This document shows positions 26,670 through 34,869 of a stretch of 64,000 nucleotides of DNA, piece by piece. The DNA comes from Fulvivirga sp. M361 (GTDB lineage: Bacteria; Bacteroidota; Bacteroidia; Cytophagales; Cyclobacteriaceae). Both the position numbers and the translations under genes were made by a program. How positions within the stretch are numbered: the first letter of the stretch is position 1; every line of letters begins with the position of its first letter. The notes under the pieces are model-generated. The model was given only the letters and a program-made list of their open reading frames with translations. It ran no database searches and was not told where the DNA came from. The DNA is taken from assembly GCF_007097395.1 (NCBI RefSeq), contig NZ_VKDC01000030.1, positions 1-64,000 of the forward strand. The letters are read 5' to 3'.

Positions 26670-29600
26670 ATGAAAAAGCTATGTTCTACTTTCTTTTTTT
26701 TCTTAATGGCCCTCTTTGCCTATGCCCAGGAGACGCAATGCGGAAATGGCATAGACGATGATGGTGATGGCTTTATTGATTGTTTTGACGGTGATTGTAG
26801 AGAAAGTGCCGATTGTGAAGGTTTCTATGTAGGTAATGATGTTGAGTGTCAGGCGACGCCCAACCAATTCCCCGCCTTTTCAATGACACTTGACTTTGCG
26901 ACACCTGACAGTACTGCCGACCATATCGGTCGTATGGCCATAGGTGACCTGGACAGAGACGGGATACCTGATATTGTCACACAAAGTAAATATGCCGACA
27001 AATTGTTCATATTAGATGGTGCATCAGGAAACATAAAGAGCACTACAACGATAGATGGTCAAATTCGCCCTTCTTGGAGAGTAGCCATAGGGAATATTGA
27101 TGATGACAATTGTGGCGAGGTTTTTAGTGTAGAAGAATTTTTCGAATTTAGAAACGACGGAACTATTAGAGTTACAGATTACAGGATCTCAGCATATGAC
27201 TGTAATCTTAACAAACTTTGGTCCTCTGATGAGGTGGATGGAGAAAGAATGGAACGGGATCCTGTACATATGGGACTGGCAGACTTCAACCGTGACGGAA
27301 GAGTAGAATTATATTATAAGGATGAAGTACGTGACGCAAGGACAGGTACTCTCATTATAAAAAGTCCGGATGACGGTAAATGGAATGCAATAAACGGAGG
27401 ACCAGTCGCAGTTGACATCAGAGGAGGTGCAGATCTTGAACTGGTATCAGGAGGTACTATCTTCAATGTCAATTTAGGAAACGGAAGCGCCGGATCGGGA
27501 TCATTAACTTCAGTAGCAAAAATGCCAACGCTACCGGGTGGCAAAGAATATCGGGTAAAGCGTAAGGAATCTTCCACCAGTATCGCTGACTACAATCAAG
27601 ACGGTTTTTTAGATGTAATCACTACGGGAAAAGACTCTGAAAATATTACTACAGTCTTTTTCTGGGATGTTGAAAACAATGCGCTAAAAATGTTTAACGA
27701 CCCTATTCCCAAGGTGTCCCCTTCAACGTTAAAGTGTTCAGGTCTTTCTGTAAACGAGAATGACTATGCACTAGGCTGGAAAAACGGAACAGGGCGTCTG
27801 AACATTGGCGACCTGGATGGTGATGGTCAATTAAATGTATCTTTTGTATCCGGTAGGTTCTTGTACGCGCTGGATGAAAATTTCAATCAGAAATGGCGCG
27901 CAGACGTGAATGAAGAAACCTCAGGGTTTACAGGTTGTACCCTGTTTGACTTCAATGCAGATGGTAAAACAGAGGTTGTGTATCGCGATGAACAATGGCT
28001 ATACATTATCAACGGAACCGACGGCACCGTATTCACTCAAAAACAATGTATATCACGAACAAGTGTGGATTATCCGATTGTAGCCGATGTTGACGCAGAT
28101 GGTTCAACAGAAATATGTGTGTTATGTGGTACGATTGATGCCGTTTCGGGTGATAAGAAGAATTTTTGTGATCTGGAATTCAGCGCACAAGCTCAAGTAA
28201 GGATCTATAAATCTGATAGTGAACCATGGGTGCCGGCCAGAAGGCTTTGGAACCAACATGGTTACTTTAACGCCAACGTAAATGATGACTTATCCATTCC
28301 GGTGAATTTACAAAAACACCACTTGGTATGGTCTACAGGATCATGTACTCAAGGCCCTAACCGTCCTTTGAATAACTTTCTGAACCAGTCTCCTTTTCTT
28401 GATTCTCAGGGATGCCCGGTGTATGTTTCTCCTGACTTATCGTTTGTTCAAAACTCCCTTTCAATAGATCAACCGCTGTGTCCTGAACGTGACTTCAACG
28501 TTTCCTTCCGGATTACCAACCAGGGTGATGCTGCTCTTTCCGGAGATGTTCCTGTCTCTTTTTATAACGGAGATCCCTTTCAAGCAGGAGCGACCTACCT
28601 GGAAACCGAAGTATTTAACTTCAATAACTTTAGTATGGGGGACACGCTTGATGTAAATAACATCACGGTGACAGGCCCCGGATCTGCCTTCACTTTATTT
28701 ATAGTATTGAATGACAATGGTTCTACCATACCTACACCGGTCTCATTACCCAATACTGAATTTCTGGAATGTGAATACAATGATAATGTAATTCAAGGTC
28801 TTGTAGGCCCTGATCCATTCCCGGTAACAGCCGTAGGCACAGACGATGTACGTTGCGGTACTTCTGCGCCGCCCAATGGCTCGGCAAGAGCTTTCAGGTT
28901 GGTAGGAAGTGCCGAAGAGACAGCAGATTATATTTTTAACTGGTATGACGGTACAGTGGTATCCGGAGCACCGGATTTCCAGGGCGCTATTTACACCGGG
29001 CTGGATTCAGGGACTTATTCTGTTTTCGCTACACATGTCTCAGCTCTATGTAGTTCGGATACCGTGCAGGTTGTTGTTGGCAGAACGAATAAGCCCATAA
29101 ACGTGACCATAAATATTACTAATAACACTAATTGCAAAAATCCAAATGGAACGTTAACTGCTGTGGTAAATGGTGGTGAACCTTCAACTAACTTTGATTT
29201 TAAATGGTTCCAATTTGGTTCTTCTGATATATTAAGTATAGATCCTGAACTTACAGGCCTGTCAGAAGGAGTCAATTATGTAGTGGAAGTTACTGAGAAA
29301 TCAACAGGATGTAGTTTTAGTCAATCAGATGATGTCAATGATGATTTACCCCCATTTTCTATAGATGTCCAAGTGACAAATATATCGTGTTCAACAGATC
29401 CTTTGGGTGCTGTTTCAGTAGAAGTAACTGGTGTAGGAATTGTTGGTCATACTTTTGAATGGTATATTGGCAATACAGTAACAGCTACCCCGGATTTTGT
29501 GGGTAATGTAAGAAATAACCTGGCTGCCGGACCGTACACCGTAGTAGCCACCAATAATGCTACAGGATGTACTTCTAACCCGGAAACAGTTACCATAGAA

Positions 29601-32600
29601 CGAACGGTTCCTCCGGCAATCTCATCATTGGTTGGAACACCTATGACATCCTGTGATGCGGGCTTACCCAATGGTACGGCAACCGTTAATTTCACAGGGG
29701 CTACCAACGTGACCATTGAGTGGTTTGAAGGACAAAACACGAATGCCGCTAACCTACTGGCCAGTAATACAAACAATACTACAGCTACAGGTCTTGCCCA
29801 AGGTACGTATACTGTAAAAGTAACAGATACCGATACAGGGTGTGATATAACAGATGACGTACTGATCCTACCCAATGTGGTAACACCTACACTATCTCTG
29901 AATAAAACAGATGTTACCAGCTGTGCTCCATTCAACGGATCAATTACTGCATCCGTAACACCGGGTAATATCTCCGACTATACTTTCTCATATTATGATG
30001 GTTCTTCGGTGAAGAGTTCACCCGACTATGCGGAAACAGGGAATGTCTTAAATGGCCTTGTGGCAGGTACATATACCGTAGTTGCTTTTAACAATACCAC
30101 AAATTGTGTCTCTCAAACAGCTTCTATCATCATCACTGCTCCTGTGATCAACATTTCACTGGACGGAAGTGCATCTTCTTTTCCTTCCGATTGTAGCGCC
30201 AATAGTGGGGTTTTGACTGTTAACATCATCCCTAATACGGCTAGTTATGACATAAGTTGGTATGACGGTGTAGTAGATCCTGCTACCTCAACTGCATTTT
30301 TTAATCAAACCGGGGTTAATTCATCCACGGCTTCCAACCTGACAGCGGGTAATTACACTGTTCTGGCAGTAAATACGGTGACCGGGTGTGAAGAAGTAGG
30401 TATTTTCAATTTACCACTGGCAAACCGTCATGAATTAGCTTTGGTAAATGCATCTCCTGCCACCACATGTTTAAACAACAATGGGGACGTAACCGTAAGG
30501 CTTACACCAACTACTCTGGCAGGTTTTAACCAGGATAATTATAGCATCGAGTTATATGAAGGGACATCGGTTAGTGGTTCTCCCAGACTAACAATACCTG
30601 GAAGTGCAGGTACACCAAACGGAGGCACACCTGCCACTTTCAACTACGAGTTTACTGGCCTGGATAGCGGCACATATGTAATTACCGCTATTCCTGACAA
30701 CCTTAGTATTACGTCATGTGAGAATCCTGTGATACTGGCCACTATAGAATTTGATGTACAATTTCCCATTGTTGAAGCCACTACAATTGACGCGAATACG
30801 AATTGCCTTGGTACAGCCGCCAACGGTTTGATAGAAATAGCAGTTAATTCCGGAGCAAGACCTCTGAGCGACTTCAATATCAATTGGTTTACCGGAGAAG
30901 ATACTTCTACTCCTCTATCCGCATCAAATGTAAGTGGAGCGAATAATGAACAAGCTATTAACCTGGAACCAGGGTTCTACACTGTTTCTGTGGAAGATAT
31001 CGTTGCCAGTCCGGCTGGTTTCACGGGTTGTAGTACCACACGTACGTTCCAGATCCGGGATAACACCCCTGTTATCAGTGTAGCAGCAGCAGACCTTGCG
31101 GTGACACCTTTTTCCAGGTGTGACATAAACACCGGAGCGGCAGTGATTAATAATGTAAATGAGAATGGAACACCGGGCAATCTTGCCAGTTATACGTTTG
31201 AATGGTTCGATGCAAGCAATAATATATTGCCAACCGCAGCTGCACCCAATACGTCAAATGCCATTAATGACCTAACGCCAGGTAATTATTTTGTAAGAGC
31301 TTTTAATACGGTTAATTCATGTATTACCACGTTGATACAATTTGAAATAGAGGATGAAACGATCAATGACCCTTCCATAAGCCTTATCTCTTCTCAAAAC
31401 CCTACCATTTGTCGTCAGGACGATGATGGAGATAACACGGACAATGATAATTTACTGGGCTTTTTAGAAGTTCAGGTGATTGGTAACAGCACCACCGGTT
31501 ATACTATTATCTGGAGAGAAGATAACAGCATTGGCAGTATAGTTACAGGTGTAGGTGCCAGTAACGAACGTATTGAAAATTTAACTTTTTCTGGCCCAAC
31601 CAAACAATATCATGTGTCAGTAACTAACAATGATTCACAATGTACGGTTGAAGGGTTGTTCACACTGCAATTAGAACAAGCGCCCATTTTCACGCGTTTA
31701 TCTGCCACACCAGTTACGAACTGTGAGACACCTAATGGAAGTGTGTTTGCCACGGTATCTTCAGGCGGAAGCAACGCATATTCTTATGATTGGACCAATG
31801 TGACCACAAGTAGCGGTATTGGGTCCGGAAAGCTGATTTCAGGCCTTGATGCTGGCGAATACAGCGTGGTAATTGTTGATCCTAATAATCCTGCTGAATG
31901 TAGAGCAGTAGAATCAATAAATATAGAATTACAGCAAACGCCTCCGAATCTAATGGTCGAGGAAGTTGCTCCAATTACTGTTTGTGATATTTCGCTGGCA
32001 AATGGGGTAGCCAGAGCTTCCGTTGATGGCAGTTTCATTGGACATACGTTCGAGTGGTATGTGGGCTCTACCGTATCGGGTGCACCTGCTTATGTGGGAA
32101 CAGAGTTTACAGGATTAGAAGCACAAACTTATACAGTAGTGGCTACCAACGATATTGACCGTTGTTCTACTACAGCTCAGATCACCATCGGGGAAGATAT
32201 ACCCCAGGTATTTGACCCTACGATAGAAATCATATCGCATGTTACCAGTTGTGAATTTGATAATGGCGTATTGTCCGTTTCCGTAAATGGTGAAACCAGT
32301 AATTATATATTCGATTGGTTTAATGGTCAACAGGCCACAGGAACTCCTGACTTTACCGGTGAGATCTATAGCAACCTTTCTGTTGGACCCTACACGGTCA
32401 TAGCTACTGACAGGACTACAGGGTGCGTATCTAACCCTGTTACCGAGGTGATCATTGAAGATAAGGATTTCCCTGAGTTTGAGTTTATCATACAAAATGC
32501 AAGTTGTTCACAATCCAATGGTTTCGCATCACTGTCTATTACCAACGATGTGGTAGTAGACAGTATCGCATGGGAAACTCCTGATGGAGGAGTAGTTGTA

Positions 32601-32987
32601 GGTCCGAACCTGACGGAAGTTCCTGCAGGAGAGTATACAGTAAACGTATGGACTACATTAGGTTGTTTCGTATCAGAGGATTTTACTATCCTTTCAGAGA
32701 TCAACCCTTACAATGGAGTTTCCAGAAATGGTGATGGCCTGAACGATATTTTCCTTATAGAGTGTATCGAAGATTTTCCTAATAATGTTGTGAAAATTTT
32801 CAATAGAGCCGGTACATTAGTATATGAGGATAAAGGATATGATAACTCGTCGGTATTTTTTGATGGTGTTTCTAACAAAGGAATGCGCATCACCGGCACT
32901 AATCTTCCGGACGGCACCTATTTTTATGTAATAGATAAAGGTGATGAATCTGAACCTCTGGCAGGATACATGGAAATAGTCAATTAA
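26670..32987 (+). CDS. Giant repeat-containing T9SS surface protein (CHU_C)
   Basis: 2,105 aa. Signal peptide MKKLCSTFFF...YAQ (residue 20), then a calcium-loop segment (NGIDDDGDGFIDC...GDC), FG-GAP/VCBS repeats (about 60-500), a CARDB-like domain (590-710), about 14 Ig-like repeats (719-2010) and a C-terminal CHU_C domain (2011-2105, VSRNGDGLNDIFLIECI ... LPDGTYFYVIDKG). The domain plan is that of SprB-like gliding adhesins and other type B T9SS cargo. The ATG at 26670 is clear. The PorP/SprF gene follows after 19 bases. Adhesion is inferred; no enzymatic domain is seen. Confidence 0.92.
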   Translation: MKKLCSTFFFFLMALFAYAQETQCGNGIDDDGDGFIDCFDGDCRESADCEGFYVGNDVECQATPNQFPAFSMTLDFATPDSTADHIGRMAIGDLDRDGIPDIVTQSKYADKLFILDGASGNIKSTTTIDGQIRPSWRVAIGNIDDDNCGEVFSVEEFFEFRNDGTIRVTDYRISAYDCNLNKLWSSDEVDGERMERDPVHMGLADFNRDGRVELYYKDEVRDARTGTLIIKSPDDGKWNAINGGPVAVDIRGGADLELVSGGTIFNVNLGNGSAGSGSLTSVAKMPTLPGGKEYRVKRKESSTSIADYNQDGFLDVITTGKDSENITTVFFWDVENNALKMFNDPIPKVSPSTLKCSGLSVNENDYALGWKNGTGRLNIGDLDGDGQLNVSFVSGRFLYALDENFNQKWRADVNEETSGFTGCTLFDFNADGKTEVVYRDEQWLYIINGTDGTVFTQKQCISRTSVDYPIVADVDADGSTEICVLCGTIDAVSGDKKNFCDLEFSAQAQVRIYKSDSEPWVPARRLWNQHGYFNANVNDDLSIPVNLQKHHLVWSTGSCTQGPNRPLNNFLNQSPFLDSQGCPVYVSPDLSFVQNSLSIDQPLCPERDFNVSFRITNQGDAALSGDVPVSFYNGDPFQAGATYLETEVFNFNNFSMGDTLDVNNITVTGPGSAFTLFIVLNDNGSTIPTPVSLPNTEFLECEYNDNVIQGLVGPDPFPVTAVGTDDVRCGTSAPPNGSARAFRLVGSAEETADYIFNWYDGTVVSGAPDFQGAIYTGLDSGTYSVFATHVSALCSSDTVQVVVGRTNKPINVTINITNNTNCKNPNGTLTAVVNGGEPSTNFDFKWFQFGSSDILSIDPELTGLSEGVNYVVEVTEKSTGCSFSQSDDVNDDLPPFSIDVQVTNISCSTDPLGAVSVEVTGVGIVGHTFEWYIGNTVTATPDFVGNVRNNLAAGPYTVVATNNATGCTSNPETVTIERTVPPAISSLVGTPMTSCDAGLPNGTATVNFTGATNVTIEWFEGQNTNAANLLASNTNNTTATGLAQGTYTVKVTDTDTGCDITDDVLILPNVVTPTLSLNKTDVTSCAPFNGSITASVTPGNISDYTFSYYDGSSVKSSPDYAETGNVLNGLVAGTYTVVAFNNTTNCVSQTASIIITAPVINISLDGSASSFPSDCSANSGVLTVNIIPNTASYDISWYDGVVDPATSTAFFNQTGVNSSTASNLTAGNYTVLAVNTVTGCEEVGIFNLPLANRHELALVNASPATTCLNNNGDVTVRLTPTTLAGFNQDNYSIELYEGTSVSGSPRLTIPGSAGTPNGGTPATFNYEFTGLDSGTYVITAIPDNLSITSCENPVILATIEFDVQFPIVEATTIDANTNCLGTAANGLIEIAVNSGARPLSDFNINWFTGEDTSTPLSASNVSGANNEQAINLEPGFYTVSVEDIVASPAGFTGCSTTRTFQIRDNTPVISVAAADLAVTPFSRCDINTGAAVINNVNENGTPGNLASYTFEWFDASNNILPTAAAPNTSNAINDLTPGNYFVRAFNTVNSCITTLIQFEIEDETINDPSISLISSQNPTICRQDDDGDNTDNDNLLGFLEVQVIGNSTTGYTIIWREDNSIGSIVTGVGASNERIENLTFSGPTKQYHVSVTNNDSQCTVEGLFTLQLEQAPIFTRLSATPVTNCETPNGSVFATVSSGGSNAYSYDWTNVTTSSGIGSGKLISGLDAGEYSVVIVDPNNPAECRAVESINIELQQTPPNLMVEEVAPITVCDISLANGVARASVDGSFIGHTFEWYVGSTVSGAPAYVGTEFTGLEAQTYTVVATNDIDRCSTTAQITIGEDIPQVFDPTIEIISHVTSCEFDNGVLSVSVNGETSNYIFDWFNGQQATGTPDFTGEIYSNLSVGPYTVIATDRTTGCVSNPVTEVIIEDKDFPEFEFIIQNASCSQSNGFASLSITNDVVVDSIAWETPDGGVVVGPNLTEVPAGEYTVNVWTTLGCFVSEDFTILSEINPYNGVSRNGDGLNDIFLIECIEDFPNNVVKIFNRAGTLVYEDKGYDNSSVFFDGVSNKGMRITGTNLPDGTYFYVIDKGDESEPLAGYMEIVN
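28824..32699 (+). repeat. Tandem array of about 14 Ig-like/SprB-type protein repeats
   Basis: Within the 2,105-aa protein, units of about 85-105 residues recur. Each starts with a short strand then Cys near NGS/NGT (for example TNCKNPNGTLTAVV, TSCAPFNGSITASV, TNCETPNGSVFATV), has a central YxFxW(Y/F)xG segment, and ends LxAGxYTVxAxxxxTGC. The units are divergent in DNA, so this is an old, not freshly duplicated, array. The last unit is shortened. Cys pairs per unit probably form disulfides. Confidence 0.8.
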
Positions 32988-33006
32988 TTTTTTAAACTTC
33001 CTAAGA

Positions 33007-33945
33007 ATGCGATACATTCTAACTTGCGTTGTCTTAGTTATTGGTTTTTCAAATGTAAGGGCACAGCAAAACCCTGTTTACTCACAGTATTTGTTTAATG
33101 GCCTGGCTCTAAACCCTGCATATGCAGGCAGCCATGTCCAGATGAGCTTGACAACTCAATACAGGAATCAGTGGGTGAATTTTGATGGAGCCCCTCGAAC
33201 GTTCTCTATTTCAGGACACACATCATTATTGAAGGAGAGAATGGGTCTTGGCGCAATGATAACTAATGACGAGATCGGGAGTTACAGAAATCAAAGCATA
33301 TTCGGAAGTTATGCATATATTCTAAAAACACCGGCCGGCAAGCTCTCCCTGGGCTTGCAGGCCGGTTTTAATATGGTATCTGCTGATTTTAGCGACCTCA
33401 ACCTTTTTTCTCAAGGAGATGCCTCTTTTGGAGGCCTTGACAATAAGTTTCGTCCTAATTTTGGCGCAGGAGCTTACTTTCATAATAAGCACTTCTTTGC
33501 AGGGTTCTCCGTACCCTTTTTATTGAACAATTCTCTTTCCACTGATGGGATAGAAAGTGCATTAGGAGAAATCCGGGAAGCCAGGTACTATTATCTTTAT
33601 GGCGGGTTTTTACTTCCATTAAACCGTACAAGACAAGTAGTTTTTAATCCAGCTCTTCTTCTTCGGGCACAAGAAGGTTCACCCTTAAGTCTTGACGTCA
33701 ACGCAGCGCTTATATTCTATGAAGTTTTCAGTATAGGAGCATCTTATAGAAACATTGACGCTGTTATTACATATCTTGACCTTAAACTATCGGATCAATT
33801 ACACTTTGGGTATTCTTACGATTGGACTACTTCTGACATTGCACAGTTTTCCAACGGAACACATGAATTTACGTTAAATTATCGCTTCAGAATACGGCAA
33901 ATACATGGAAATGCCGAATGCCCCAGTTACTTCCAGTATGAATAA
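33007..33945 (+). CDS. PorP/SprF-family type IX secretion membrane protein
   Basis: 312 aa. Signal peptide to NVRAQQ (about residue 20), then the canonical PorP/SprF start QNPVYSQYLFNGLALNPAYAG, with SLTTQYRNQWVNFDGAPRTF, LSLGLQAGFNMVSADFSDL and a final strand NGTHEFTLNYRFRI. It is a standard-length member, without the SPOR-like tail of the copy at 21845. It is 19 bases after the giant CHU_C gene and is its likely outer-membrane partner, as SprF is for SprB. Convergent with the DUF2807 gene. Confidence 0.93.
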   Translation: MRYILTCVVLVIGFSNVRAQQNPVYSQYLFNGLALNPAYAGSHVQMSLTTQYRNQWVNFDGAPRTFSISGHTSLLKERMGLGAMITNDEIGSYRNQSIFGSYAYILKTPAGKLSLGLQAGFNMVSADFSDLNLFSQGDASFGGLDNKFRPNFGAGAYFHNKHFFAGFSVPFLLNNSLSTDGIESALGEIREARYYYLYGGFLLPLNRTRQVVFNPALLLRAQEGSPLSLDVNAALIFYEVFSIGASYRNIDAVITYLDLKLSDQLHFGYSYDWTTSDIAQFSNGTHEFTLNYRFRIRQIHGNAECPSYFQYE

Positions 33946-33946
33946 A

Positions 33947-33973
33947 GAAGGTGATCGCATAGATCATACCTTC
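33947..33973 (-). terminator. Probable terminator after the DUF2807 gene
   Basis: Arms 33947-33956 and 33962-33973 pair as 6 plus 4 bp with a 2-base bulge around a 5-base loop. A T-rich tail follows on the minus strand. It sits 19 bases beyond the DUF2807 stop, between two convergent genes. Confidence 0.5.
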
Positions 33974-33992
33974 CCTTGGTGAGTGATATTCA

Positions 33993-34742
33993 CTATCTCA
34001 TTTGATGCATATCGTTCTCACCAATCGTAAACCATCGGTTTATTCGTGGAAGACCACTATATTCCAATGTAGTTTCTCCAAGTGAACTTAACCTAAGGTA
34101 ATCACGGGCATTAATACGTACGTGACTCTCTCCTATTATGCCCACTTTAGTGCGGTCCGTCAGAAGATCAGTATTCTTCACCACATTATCTCCTATGCCT
34201 TTGATTACTTGTCTTTTCACAATACCTTCTTTGATTTTCAGGTTATGTGTACCATACATCACTACTTTCAGTCTGTCTGCTTTTAACGAGTTTAACCTGA
34301 TGTCAGATTCTCCGTAAGCTTTGATTTTTAGTTTGTCGGTAATTAAACCCTTTTCAGAATAGATCCGCTCTTCACCTCGCGACTCGATCTTTTTCAGGTC
34401 TCGTACCGTTACCACAGCTGTTACACTGGCGCGTTCATAAACATTTACACGTTGGTAGTATGAACCCGTTTGTTCTTTTCTCCTTTGTGGCAAATATTTG
34501 GACTTATCAAGGTAAACCTTAAGGGTTTTTCCAACTATCTTAATATTTATGTCATCCTCTTCAACGTTACGGTATTTGACCTCCACACTTTCCGTTTCTC
34601 CCTGTGTGAATTCAAGGTTGATCATTGGTCCCACAGAGATCTTATTGAAATATTCCACCTCTTCCAGTTTTATGGACTTTTGTTGACCATATACTATTGG
34701 TGATAAAAGGGACGTGGCAAGTAATAATGTCAGGAGTTTCAT
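33993..34742 (-). CDS. DUF2807 (head-GIN domain) secreted protein
   Basis: 249 aa with a signal peptide (to VYGQQ, about residue 21). The mature protein is a right-handed beta-helix-like DUF2807 domain: FNKISVGPMINLEFTQGE, followed by short repeated strands (KLKIKAYGESDIRLNSLKADRLKVVMYGTHNLKI). This family was labelled putative auto-transporter adhesin, head GIN domain; its function is unproven. It appears monocistronic, with a hairpin just downstream and the permease gene starting 130 bases upstream on the same strand. Confidence 0.85.
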   Translation of the reverse strand: MKLLTLLLATSLLSPIVYGQQKSIKLEEVEYFNKISVGPMINLEFTQGETESVEVKYRNVEEDDINIKIVGKTLKVYLDKSKYLPQRRKEQTGSYYQRVNVYERASVTAVVTVRDLKKIESRGEERIYSEKGLITDKLKIKAYGESDIRLNSLKADRLKVVMYGTHNLKIKEGIVKRQVIKGIGDNVVKNTDLLTDRTKVGIIGESHVRINARDYLRLSSLGETTLEYSGLPRINRWFTIGENDMHQMR

Positions 34743-34869
34743 ACTAATTAAATGTTGAGTTTTTGCAATCTTTTAATAAAAGATGAATTTTATATAAAAA
34801 GGTTGCTCTTGAACGAGATATATATTTGACAAACTATGAATAACTGCCCCTCAAGCAACTATCTTCACA

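Noticed and set aside
29447-29935. 162-codon minus-strand open frame inside the giant CHU_C gene
   Set aside because: It is antisense to clear Ig-like repeats with intact reading frame; composition is that of a shadow frame.
21845-32987. Mobile element or phage origin for the giant-protein block
   Set aside because: No integrase, transposase, terminal repeats or tRNA site; codon style is like the neighbours and the T9SS partner genes are host-type.
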